Positions 1 through 5,429 of a DNA stretch of 9,412 nt are shown here, one piece after another. The DNA is from Kiloniellales bacterium. GTDB lineage: Bacteria > Pseudomonadota > Alphaproteobacteria > Kiloniellales > JAKSDN01. The notes under the pieces are model-generated. The model was not told the origin of the DNA. It saw only the letters and a program-made list of their open reading frames with translations, and did no database searches. A program made the position numbers and the translations under genes. The stretch's first letter is position 1. Every line of letters begins with the position of its first letter. The stretch is from positions 1-9,412 of the forward strand of contig JAKSDN010000852.1 in assembly GCA_022360075.1 (NCBI GenBank), given 5' to 3'.

Positions 1-512
1 CCGCCGGTCTCGCTGAAGATCACCGGATGAGGCGCGCCGGCGGAAACGGCATGAAAGTCGCCGGCCCGCAGCAGCAGGTCGCCGATACGCATCTCACCTT
101 CGAGCATGACGCACTCTTCGGTGACCGCATGCGCGTGTGCCGGCACCGCCGCGCCCGGAGCCAGGCGGAGCAGGAAGCTCTCCGTGCCGAGCGCCGGATC
201 GACGAAGAGGCTCTTCTTCTCGACGCCTTCGACGACCGGGATCCACTCGCCCTGGTCGGCGGCCACGGTCACCGCGTAAGGCACGCGCGGCGCCTTATCG
301 AGGGAAGCCTCGATCTTGTCCCATAGGCCGGAGGGCGGTGGGACGGGCAGCGTGTCCTCGGCCAGGGGCGTCAGCCGCTGCTCCCAGGCCTCGACCGCCT
401 GGCGCATGTCGGGGTCGTCCAGGAGCTGGAAATCGACGCGCGCGCGGGACTCCTCGTCCAATGTGCCGAGGACGTACTCCGCCGCCAAGCTGTCCTTTTC
501 TTCGCGCGTCAT
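1..512 (-). CDS. Anti-sigma factor with C-terminal cupin domain (ChrR-like), partial at left edge
   Basis: Reading the minus strand from the ATG at 512 gives 170 residues that stay open to the window edge, so the C-terminus is missing. Residues about 8-52 (starting SLAAEYVLGTLDEESRARV, followed by a conserved W43) resemble the N-terminal anti-sigma helix bundle of RskA/ChrR-type proteins. Residues 120-139 fit cupin motif 1, G(X)5HXH(X)3E(X)6G, exactly, with metal-ligand candidates H126, H128 and E132; H154 in the GDFH stretch is the expected fourth ligand. Such proteins hold an ECF sigma factor at the membrane-free side of the cell and release it on stress such as singlet oxygen or metal. The zinc motif HxxxCxxC of classical ChrR N-terminal domains is absent. 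No sigma-factor gene precedes it; any partner must lie beyond the left edge or elsewhere. There is no Shine-Dalgarno sequence; TATAGT ends 6 bases before the ATG. The family call is firm, the partner unknown. Confidence 0.85.
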   Translation of the reverse strand, partial: MTREEKDSLAAEYVLGTLDEESRARVDFQLLDDPDMRQAVEAWEQRLTPLAEDTLPVPPPSGLWDKIEASLDKAPRVPYAVTVAADQGEWIPVVEGVEKKSLFVDPALGTESFLLRLAPGAAVPAHAHAVTEECVMLEGEMRIGDLLLRAGDFHAVSAGAPHPVIFSETG

Positions 513-518
513 TGCTCA

Positions 519-524
519 ACTATA
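519..524 (-). promoter_or_regulatory. Possible -10 element of a leaderless anti-sigma transcript
   Basis: TATAGT on the minus strand matches the sigma70 -10 consensus at 5 of 6 positions and is followed by 6 bases and then the ATG at 512, so the transcription start would fall at or next to the A of the start codon. No good -35 is seen at 16-19 bases upstream, so a different sigma factor or an activator could be needed. Confidence 0.35.
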
Positions 525-601
525 GCCCAAAGGCTCGCGTTTGCGGGATTTTCCTGGCTCACGCCCCAGGGTTAACCGGCGCAAACGACAGCCAAACCCG
601 C

Positions 602-633
602 TTGCCGATACATATTCACAGGGCCATATTTGT
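602..633 (+). promoter_or_regulatory. Candidate promoter and operator of the ArsR-family gene
   Basis: TTGCCG (602-607) and CATATT (625-630) are separated by 17 bases and each match the sigma70 consensus at 4 of 6 positions. The AT-rich spacer stands out from the GC-rich surroundings and holds a second CATATT at 611-616, exactly 14 bases upstream of the first. ACATATTC (610-617) and ATATTTGT (626-633) also form an imperfect inverted pair. BigR/SqrR-type repressors bind AT-rich operators over their own promoters, so autoregulation here is plausible but unproven. Confidence 0.35.
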
Positions 634-697
634 TGCGCCGGCTGGCCGGATCAAGAGGGTCCCATGGCAACCGGCCCGAAAGCGAGGAAACGACGGC

Positions 698-1057
698 ATG
701 GCCCCGAGGGACGCAGGCGCGGCGATCGATCTGGCATCGAGCGAGCTCGAAGAGATGATGGAAAGCGCGAAAGCCGCGAGCGACTTCCTGAAGGCGCTGT
801 CCAACGAAACGCGGCTGGTGATCCTCTGCCTGCTGGCCGACGGCGAGAAGTCGGTGACCGAGCTCGAATCGATCCTGCAGCTCCGCCAGCCCACCGTCTC
901 CCAACAGCTCGCCCGCCTGCGCGCCGACGAGCTGGTCAGCCATCGCCGCGACGGCAAGACCATCTACTACTCGCTGGCCAGCGAGGAGGCCCGCCGGGTC
1001 ATGACCCTGATGTACGAAATGTTCTGCAAGGACGCGGCGAAAAGCGAAGGTCGCTGA
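698..1057 (+). CDS. ArsR-family repressor, BigR/SqrR-like persulfide-sensor type
   Basis: A 119-residue winged-helix protein, the usual size for small ArsR repressors. The start at 698 is chosen because AGGAAA (685-690) lies 7 bases upstream and the fold begins soon after; the reading frame is open far upstream but that part is low-complexity and unlike any protein. The dimerisation and DNA-binding core runs from LKALSNETRLVILCLL (31-46) through the recognition helix QPTVSQQLARLRADELV (64-80) to the wing HRRDGKTIYYSL (82-93). There is no CxC metal-binding motif as in arsenic or cadmium sensors. Instead two cysteines, C44 and C110, are 66 residues apart, the same spacing as C42/C108 of Xylella BigR and C41/C107 of Rhodobacter SqrR, which sense sulfide as persulfide by forming an intramolecular link. 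The gene is convergent with a YeeE/YedE sulfur permease 5 bases away, which agrees with a sulfur-response role. Family certain; the sensed signal is inferred. Confidence 0.92.
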   Translation: MAPRDAGAAIDLASSELEEMMESAKAASDFLKALSNETRLVILCLLADGEKSVTELESILQLRQPTVSQQLARLRADELVSHRRDGKTIYYSLASEEARRVMTLMYEMFCKDAAKSEGR

Positions 1058-1062
1058 ACTCC

Positions 1063-2160
1063 TCACCCGCGCTGAAAGAACAGCTTCACGGCCTGGGACA
1101 GGCTACCCTCCTCGAGATAGCGCAAGCCCAGGCCGGCACCGGCGAAGATCGAGAGCAGCGCGAGCGGCGCGCTCAGCGAGAGCGTCGACATCCCCGTGAT
1201 GCCCTGGCCGATCGTGCAGCCGAGCGCGAGCACCCCGCCCACACCCATGAGCGCCCCGCCCAGCAGGTGGCGCAGCATCTCCTTCGCATCGTCGAAGGCC
1301 TCGAAGCGGAACTCGCGCCTTGCCAGGCTCGCCAGCCAGGAGCCGACCAGCACCCCGCCGACCACGCCGATGCCGAAATTGATCGTGCTGCCGGAGAAGG
1401 TCATGAGGTAGACAAGTGCCTCGCCGAGCGGCGTGGCGAAAGTCAGCGACTCCAGCGGTGTGGGCTCGAAATCGTCGTAGCCGATCACGCCGGTCACGAA
1501 CCAGCCGGCCGCCACGACCAGGCCGATCACGGCGCCGCCGATGATGTAGCGCGGCGCGCGGCGGAAGACGGGGCTCGAGAAGCAGGCCAGGAAAAGGAAC
1601 GCGACCACCGCCGCCGCGGCGAAACCGTGTAGAGCGTCGGCCTCGATCCCGGTCACCCAGCCGAGCAGATCCTGGAGCGCCTGGCCGCCGAGCGGCCCGA
1701 GGTCCAGATTGGTCGGCTCGATCGCGGCCACGCGGCCGACGCCCGTGAGCCCACGCAGGGTCATGTAGGCGGTAATCCCGAAGACCAGGAAGACGACCAG
1801 CGAGCGCAGGTCGCCGCCGCCGAGGCGCACCAGCGTGCCGTAGCCGCAGGTCCCGACCAGGGCGGTGCCGAAGCCGAACAGCAGCCCGCCCAGGATCGCG
1901 CCGAGCCAGCCGAAGTCGGGCGTGAGATAGATCGCCGCGCGCAGGTCGATCAGCCCGGCGAGGTCCATCGCCTGGGTGAGCAGCGTCGCGACCGCGATCG
2001 CCAGGCCCCAGGAGCGTAACCGCCGGGTGTCGCCGGAGACATAGACATCGGCGATCGCGCCCAAGGTGCAGAAATGAGCATAGCGGGCCGTCCCGCCCAG
2101 CACGCAGCCGAGCAGAAAGCCGAGGGAGGCCACGAGGGTGGTCACGGACATCTCTTCCAT
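1063..2160 (-). CDS. YeeE/YedE family sulfur-compound (thiosulfate-type) transporter
   Basis: An integral membrane protein of 365 residues when started at the ATG at 2160; the ATG at 2151 (residue 4) is an equally possible start, and upstream codons to 2226 look noncoding. Nearly the whole length is hydrophobic helices with short loops and glycine-rich turns, in two similar halves as in this family (PF04143). Family signatures are RYAHFCTLGAIAD (26-38), GTCGYGTLVRLGGGD (103-117) and LGCTIGQGITG near residues 313-323. Cysteines C31, C105 and C315 sit in these motifs; in the characterised YeeE thiosulfate transporter three conserved cysteines relay the ion through the membrane. The protein therefore probably imports thiosulfate or a related sulfur species across the inner membrane. 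It ends 5 bases from the convergent BigR/SqrR-like gene. No strong Shine-Dalgarno sequence is seen. Substrate is inferred from the family. Confidence 0.9.
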   Translation of the reverse strand: MEEMSVTTLVASLGFLLGCVLGGTARYAHFCTLGAIADVYVSGDTRRLRSWGLAIAVATLLTQAMDLAGLIDLRAAIYLTPDFGWLGAILGGLLFGFGTALVGTCGYGTLVRLGGGDLRSLVVFLVFGITAYMTLRGLTGVGRVAAIEPTNLDLGPLGGQALQDLLGWVTGIEADALHGFAAAAVVAFLFLACFSSPVFRRAPRYIIGGAVIGLVVAAGWFVTGVIGYDDFEPTPLESLTFATPLGEALVYLMTFSGSTINFGIGVVGGVLVGSWLASLARREFRFEAFDDAKEMLRHLLGGALMGVGGVLALGCTIGQGITGMSTLSLSAPLALLSIFAGAGLGLRYLEEGSLSQAVKLFFQRG

Positions 2161-2300
2161 GGCGCCGGTCCGTCCATGGTGCGAGGAACAAGACAACCAG
2201 TCTGTTCGTGTTTCAACGGGAGTCAAACGGTATCGGTCGGGCGAGAAGCGCTGTCACTCGGTTCAGCGTGGAGCGATTGGCCGTCTCGGCGCTCCGCATC

Positions 2301-2329
2301 AACCCTCTCCTAATCAAGGGCACCGGGTT
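2301..2329. repeat. Degenerate second copy of the hairpin repeat core
   Basis: AACCCTCTCCTAATCAAGGG followed by CACCGGGTT aligns with the core of the larger hairpin (2377-2403), sharing AACCCTC at the left, ATCAAGGG in the middle and GGGTT at the right, with a few substitutions and two extra bases. Only the outer AACCC/GGGTT and a few inner pairs can still form a stem. It looks like an older, decayed unit of the same element, 76 bases from the intact one. Confidence 0.5.
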
Positions 2330-2347
2330 CACACATCTTCTTTTCTT

Positions 2348-2362
2348 GACGCCTACGGCGTC
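2348..2362. repeat. Small hairpin flanking the REP-like element, left side
   Basis: GACGCC TAC GGCGTC forms a perfect 6-bp stem with a 3-base loop. Its left arm can also pair with GGCGTC at 2413-2418 on the far side of the main hairpin, giving an alternative outer stem that would enclose the whole element. Confidence 0.55.
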
Positions 2363-2366
2363 GTCA

Positions 2367-2413
2367 CCCCCACCCCAACCCTCCCCCATCAAGGGGGAGG
2401 GTTGGGGTGGGGG
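2367..2413. repeat. REP-like perfect 21-bp inverted repeat
   Basis: The left arm (2367-2387, C-rich, containing CACCCCAACCCTCCCCC) pairs without mismatch with the right arm (2393-2413) around the loop ATCAA (2388-2392). Palindromes with this CCCTCCCCCATCAAGGGGGAGGG type of core are, from general knowledge, dispersed between genes in many proteobacterial genomes. Lying after the acyl-CoA dehydrogenase stop, it may stabilise or end that transcript, but no run of T follows on either strand, so it is not a classical intrinsic terminator. Confidence 0.85.
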
Positions 2414-2415
2414 GC

Positions 2416-2431
2416 GTCCGCGAAAGCGGAC
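2416..2431. repeat. Small hairpin flanking the REP-like element, right side
   Basis: GTCCGC GAAA GCGGAC forms a perfect 6-bp stem closed by a GAAA (GNRA-type) tetraloop when read on the plus strand. With the left hairpin and the 21-bp stem it makes a row of three stem-loops within 84 bases. Confidence 0.55.
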
Positions 2432-2543
2432 AAAGTAAAAGGCCTGGCTCTGCGGAAGGCATCGCTGTGGGCTCGACCTGCCGCCAGCAACTGGCCCCTT
2501 GCAAAGAACCTGAAAGCACTTGGCCCGCGTCGCGATACGCCAC

Positions 2544-4334
2544 CTAGAACTGCGCTTCCTCCAGCGCCAGCGTGCTTTCGGCGCCGTCAGTGACCTGAGC
2601 CGCACAGGCCCCTGCCTGCGGCAGGACGTTGTCGACATAGAACCGTGCCGTGGTCAGCTTGGCTTCCAGGAAGGCGGGATCGAAGCCGTTGCCGCCGCCG
2701 TTGGCGAGGCGGCACTTCGCTGCGCTGGCGGCCTTGGCCAGCAGCAGGCCGCCGGCCACGATGCCGAACTGGCGCAGGTAGGGGCTGGCGCCGGCCGCCG
2801 CCTCCACCGGATCGCGCTTGACCTTCTCTAGCAGCCCCTCCGTTACGCCGCCAAGGTCGTCCAGCGCCCGCGAAAGCGGCGCGCGGATCGCGGCCAGCTC
2901 TTCGCCCGCCAAACCGGCGAGCAGCGCCTTCATGTCGGCGAAAAAAGCCCGGGCCGCCGCACCCTCGTCGCGCGCCAGCTTGCGCATCAGCAGGTCCAAG
3001 CCCTGGATGCCGTTGGTGCCCTCGTAGATCGGCAGGATGCGGGCGTCGCGATAGTGCTGAGCGGCGCCGGTCTCCTCGATGAAGCCCATGCCGCCGTGCA
3101 CCTGAACGCCGGTCGAGGCGATCTCGCAACCGAGATCGGTCGGCCAGGCCTTGACCACCGGGATCAGAAGATCGGTGCGCGCCTGGCCGCGGGCACGCTC
3201 CGCCGCGTCCGGGTGGCGCCGTGCCCGGTCCAGGGCCGCGGCGGTCGTATAGATCAGCGCCCGCGCCGCCTCGCTCTGCGCCTTCATGGTCATCAGCATG
3301 CGGCGCACGTCGGGATGGCGGATGATCGGCGCGGCCCTGTCGTCACTGCCGATCGCCCGGCTCTGCACCCGCTCGCGGGCGAAGGCCAGCGCCTGCTGAT
3401 AGGCGCGGTCGGCGATCGCCAGGCCCTGCACGCCGACCGCCAGACGGGCGTTGTTCATCATCGTGAACATGTAGGCCATGCCGTGGTTCTCCTCGCCGAC
3501 CAGGTACCCGACGGCACCCTCGTTGTCGCCGTAAGCCATGACCGCGGTGGGCGAGGCGTTGATGCCGAGCTTGTGCTCGAGCGAAGCGCAGCGCAGGTCG
3601 TTGCGCTGGCCGAGGCTGCCGTCCTCGTTGACCAGGAACTTGGGCACGATGAACAGGCTGATGCCCTTGGTGCCAGCCGGCGCGTCCGGCGTGCGGGCCA
3701 GGACCATGTGCACGATGTTGTCGGTGAAGTCGTGCTCCCCGTAGGTGATGTAGATCTTCTGCCCTGTGATGCGATAGCGATCGCCATCGCGCAGCGCCCG
3801 CGTCTTGACCGCGCCCACGTCGGAGCCTGCCTGCGGCTCGGTCAGATTCATGGTGCCGGTCCACTCGCCCGTGACCATCTTCGGCAGGAAGCAAGCCTTC
3901 TGAGCCGCGCTGCCGTGGGCCTGCAAGAGATCGACCGCGCCCTGGTTCAACAACGGGCAGAGCGCGAAGCTCATGTTGGCGGCGTTCCACATCTCCTGGA
4001 TCGGCGTCGCCAGCAGCCAGGGCAGCCCCTGCCCGCCGAATTCCGGATCGAAGGCGAGCCCGTTCCAGCCGCCCTCGACGTGGTGTCGATAGGCCTCCTT
4101 GAAGCCGGGCGGCGTGCGCACAACGCCGTTCTCGTATTGCGAACCCTCCTGATCGCCGATGCGATTGAGCGGTGCGAGCACCTCGCCGGCGAGCTTGCCC
4201 GCCTCCTCCAGCACGGCATCGACGAGATCGGGCGTCGCCTCCTCGTAGCCCGGCCAGGATGCGACCTCGGGCAGGCCCGCGACCTCCTGAAGCAGAAACC
4301 GCATGTCGGCGAGCGGGGCGTTGTAAGGGGTCAT
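2544..4334 (-). CDS. Acyl-CoA dehydrogenase with acetyl-CoA-dehydrogenase-like C-terminal domain (DmdC/FadE type)
   Basis: A 596-residue FAD enzyme that desaturates an acyl-CoA thioester at the alpha-beta bond and passes electrons to electron-transfer flavoprotein, in the cytoplasm. The start at 4334 is preferred because GGGAGG (4350-4345) lies 10 bases upstream and MTPYNAPLADMRFLL is a typical beginning; a TTG eight codons earlier is less likely. In order: N-terminal helical domain (about 1-155), the FAD-contacting MNLTEPQAGSD (162-172), the beta domain with GTKGISLFIVPKF (221-233) and CASLEHKLGINASPTA (249-264), the C-terminal helical domain with STGVQVHGGMGFIEETGAAQ (407-426) and RDARILPIYEGTNGIQGLDL (430-449), then an extra C-terminal domain of about 120 residues. 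E438 in YEGTNG is the expected catalytic base. The extra domain and length match the DmdC (3-methylmercaptopropionyl-CoA dehydrogenase) group, but that group is large and many members act on other acyl-CoAs, so the substrate is not assigned. Confidence 0.95.
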   Translation of the reverse strand: MTPYNAPLADMRFLLQEVAGLPEVASWPGYEEATPDLVDAVLEEAGKLAGEVLAPLNRIGDQEGSQYENGVVRTPPGFKEAYRHHVEGGWNGLAFDPEFGGQGLPWLLATPIQEMWNAANMSFALCPLLNQGAVDLLQAHGSAAQKACFLPKMVTGEWTGTMNLTEPQAGSDVGAVKTRALRDGDRYRITGQKIYITYGEHDFTDNIVHMVLARTPDAPAGTKGISLFIVPKFLVNEDGSLGQRNDLRCASLEHKLGINASPTAVMAYGDNEGAVGYLVGEENHGMAYMFTMMNNARLAVGVQGLAIADRAYQQALAFARERVQSRAIGSDDRAAPIIRHPDVRRMLMTMKAQSEAARALIYTTAAALDRARRHPDAAERARGQARTDLLIPVVKAWPTDLGCEIASTGVQVHGGMGFIEETGAAQHYRDARILPIYEGTNGIQGLDLLMRKLARDEGAAARAFFADMKALLAGLAGEELAAIRAPLSRALDDLGGVTEGLLEKVKRDPVEAAAGASPYLRQFGIVAGGLLLAKAASAAKCRLANGGGNGFDPAFLEAKLTTARFYVDNVLPQAGACAAQVTDGAESTLALEEAQF

Positions 4335-4394
4335 CGGGCCATTGCCTCCCAGAAGCAAATATTCGGGCCCTCGGTCGAGCCTTGCCTTCTTCTC

Positions 4395-4423
4395 TAGATA
4401 ACGCCCCCTGTTCTCCGCGGCAA
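4395..4423 (-). promoter_or_regulatory. Weak candidate promoter for the acyl-CoA dehydrogenase gene
   Basis: On the minus strand TTGCCG (4423-4418) and TATCTA (4400-4395) are 17 bases apart. The -35 matches 4 of 6 and the -10 only 3 of 6 consensus bases. A copy of GAGAACAGGGG lies in the spacer, where a bound protein would block or alter polymerase contact. Confidence 0.25.
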
Positions 4424-4513
4424 CGATCAGCGGCCATAGCGTCCCGGAGCGAACCGAAGGAAAATCCCACGGCCCCGCCGATGGCCGGTGCTATCCTTCA
4501 CAGAGAACAGGGG
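4405..4513. repeat. 11-bp inverted repeat across a divergent promoter region
   Basis: CCCCTGTTCTC at 4405-4415 is the exact reverse complement of GAGAACAGGGG at 4503-4513. Thus each divergent gene (acyl-CoA dehydrogenase, minus; membrane protein, plus) has GAGAACAGGGG in its own reading direction upstream of its start. Similarity continues loosely past the core (GCGTTA against CTTA). The plus copy supplies the AGGGG Shine-Dalgarno of the membrane protein gene. Confidence 0.5.
4509..4513 (+). promoter_or_regulatory. Ribosome binding site that decides the membrane protein start
   Basis: AGGGG lies 10 bases before the GTG at 4524. The other in-frame start, GTG at 4488, has no such signal, so 4524 is preferred. 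Confidence 0.5.
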
Positions 4514-4523
4514 CTTACGAGGC

Positions 4524-5429
4524 GTGGACTTCACGGCGACGACGACTTTCATCGGGACGGGGCTCGGCTTCGGCGGCGCCGTGCTCGCGCTGTTCTGGAA
4601 GTCGGAAGAAGTCGCGTCGCCGGCCGCCAAGACTGCCATCGCCAACTGGCTGCGTGGCCTCGACCTCGGCGAGTCGCTGGAACGCTGGCCAACCGCCTTC
4701 ATCCATATCTTCGACCGCCTGTTCGGCGAACGACATTTCTCGTTGGCCTGCTTCCTGCGCTCCTGCATTGCATCCATCATATCGGTCGTCCTGATGGCTT
4801 TCGTGTTCGTCTCACTCAGAGGCTACGAGGCGATCTTCGCGGGGCTCTTCAGCAAGGACAGCCTTGCCGAAGTGTTAGAGATCTTCCTCCTGCTCGCGCT
4901 GGGCGTGAACCTCCTGGTGGACTACGTCTCCCTCCTGGAGACACGCTATCTGCTCAACATCATCGCCCGGCAGAAATCCGCTCTGATCACCGCGGCTCTC
5001 CTGCTGCTCGACCTCGTCCTCACGATCGGCATCTACTTCGTCTTCGGCGTTGTCATTCTGACGGCCTGGGAAGCCCTTTTCGCCGACGGTGAGATGCTGG
5101 CCAAACTGCTGACCGAGCCCGGCGGATGGCTGAAAGAGTGGTTCGAAGTCCTGGTCGAGCTCTTCAAGTTCGAAGGCTGGATCGGTAAGTACGGGACGTG
5201 CCTCTACTCAACCTTCTTCACGTCGCTCTGGCTCTGGCTGTTCGTGGCGGCGCGCTGGCTCGTCCGGCTGGCGGTCCCGCTAAAGGCCGGGCTCAAGCTC
5301 GGCAAATGGTTTCTCGACATCGAGGGTCACCCTTTGCGCTCTCTGGGTATCGGAGCGGGCGGCCTCGCCTGCTTCGGATACTGGCTGATCATCGGGCTCG
5401 CGAAGGCGGCGGAGGCCGCGGCGCCTTAG
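4524..5429 (+). CDS. Uncharacterised multi-pass membrane protein
   Basis: A 301-residue protein (GTG start at 4524; 313 residues if the GTG at 4488 is used). I do not recognise a named domain. Six likely membrane segments are visible at about residues 7-25, 78-97, 118-137, 153-181, 226-248 and 277-294. Between the first two is a polar stretch with IFDRLFGERHFS (62-73) just before the second helix, and DYVSLLETRYLL (133-144) follows the third; these charged, sequence-specific stretches look like conserved functional motifs rather than random loops. The aromatic-rich 202-222 region (GWLKEWFEVLVELFKFEGWI) is amphipathic and could lie on the membrane surface. No signal peptide cleavage site or catalytic signature is seen. 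It is divergent from the acyl-CoA dehydrogenase and its stop codon overlaps the stop of the convergent FAD dehydrogenase by 4 bases. Base composition matches its neighbours. Real gene by hydrophobic pattern and codon use; function unknown. Confidence 0.8.
   Translation: MDFTATTTFIGTGLGFGGAVLALFWKSEEVASPAAKTAIANWLRGLDLGESLERWPTAFIHIFDRLFGERHFSLACFLRSCIASIISVVLMAFVFVSLRGYEAIFAGLFSKDSLAEVLEIFLLLALGVNLLVDYVSLLETRYLLNIIARQKSALITAALLLLDLVLTIGIYFVFGVVILTAWEALFADGEMLAKLLTEPGGWLKEWFEVLVELFKFEGWIGKYGTCLYSTFFTSLWLWLFVAARWLVRLAVPLKAGLKLGKWFLDIEGHPLRSLGIGAGGLACFGYWLIIGLAKAAEAAAP

Larger units (their letters stand above)
2161..2543. other. Noncoding gap with hairpin repeats between acyl-CoA dehydrogenase and YeeE genes
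   Basis: This 383-base stretch separates two genes read in the same direction (minus). It holds the large hairpin repeat at 2367-2413, flanking small hairpins, a decayed related copy at 2301-2329, and presumably the promoter of the yeeE-type gene in 2161-2300. TTGACT (minus, 2226-2221) is a fair -35 but no good -10 follows at the right distance. Open frames here contain strings such as PPPQPSP and GEGWGGG on the minus strand, which are only the translation of the hairpin and recur in spurious predicted proteins. I see no tRNA or gene. Confidence 0.7.

Noticed and set aside
137..697. Long N-terminal extension of the ArsR frame, open from 137
   Set aside because: It is proline/arginine-rich, lies opposite the anti-sigma gene and crosses its promoter region; the good ribosome binding site before 698 and normal family length show the real start.
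541..1632. Plus-strand open frame of 363 codons crossing the ArsR and YeeE genes
   Set aside because: Shadow frame in GC-rich DNA: low-complexity charged sequence that overlaps two recognisable genes in other frames.
2204..2230. GTTT...AAAC symmetry upstream of the YeeE gene as a BigR-type operator
   Set aside because: Only four bases per arm pair and the flanks do not match the AT-rich element before the regulator gene, so it is too weak to call.
2213..2638. Minus-strand 141-codon frame containing PPPQPSP and GEGWGGG strings
   Set aside because: These strings are the translation of the palindromic repeat and recur in spurious predictions; the frame also overlaps the end of the dehydrogenase gene.
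1063..4334. A sulfur-metabolism cluster joining the DmdC-like dehydrogenase with YeeE and the persulfide sensor
   Set aside because: The DmdC group is broad and the sequence alone does not fix a methylmercaptopropionyl-CoA substrate; a 383-base gap with repeats separates the genes, so a joint operon is not supported.
3054..4397. Plus-strand open frame of 447 codons opposite the acyl-CoA dehydrogenase
   Set aside because: Antisense shadow rich in H, R and G with no domain; the opposite strand encodes a complete, motif-rich enzyme.
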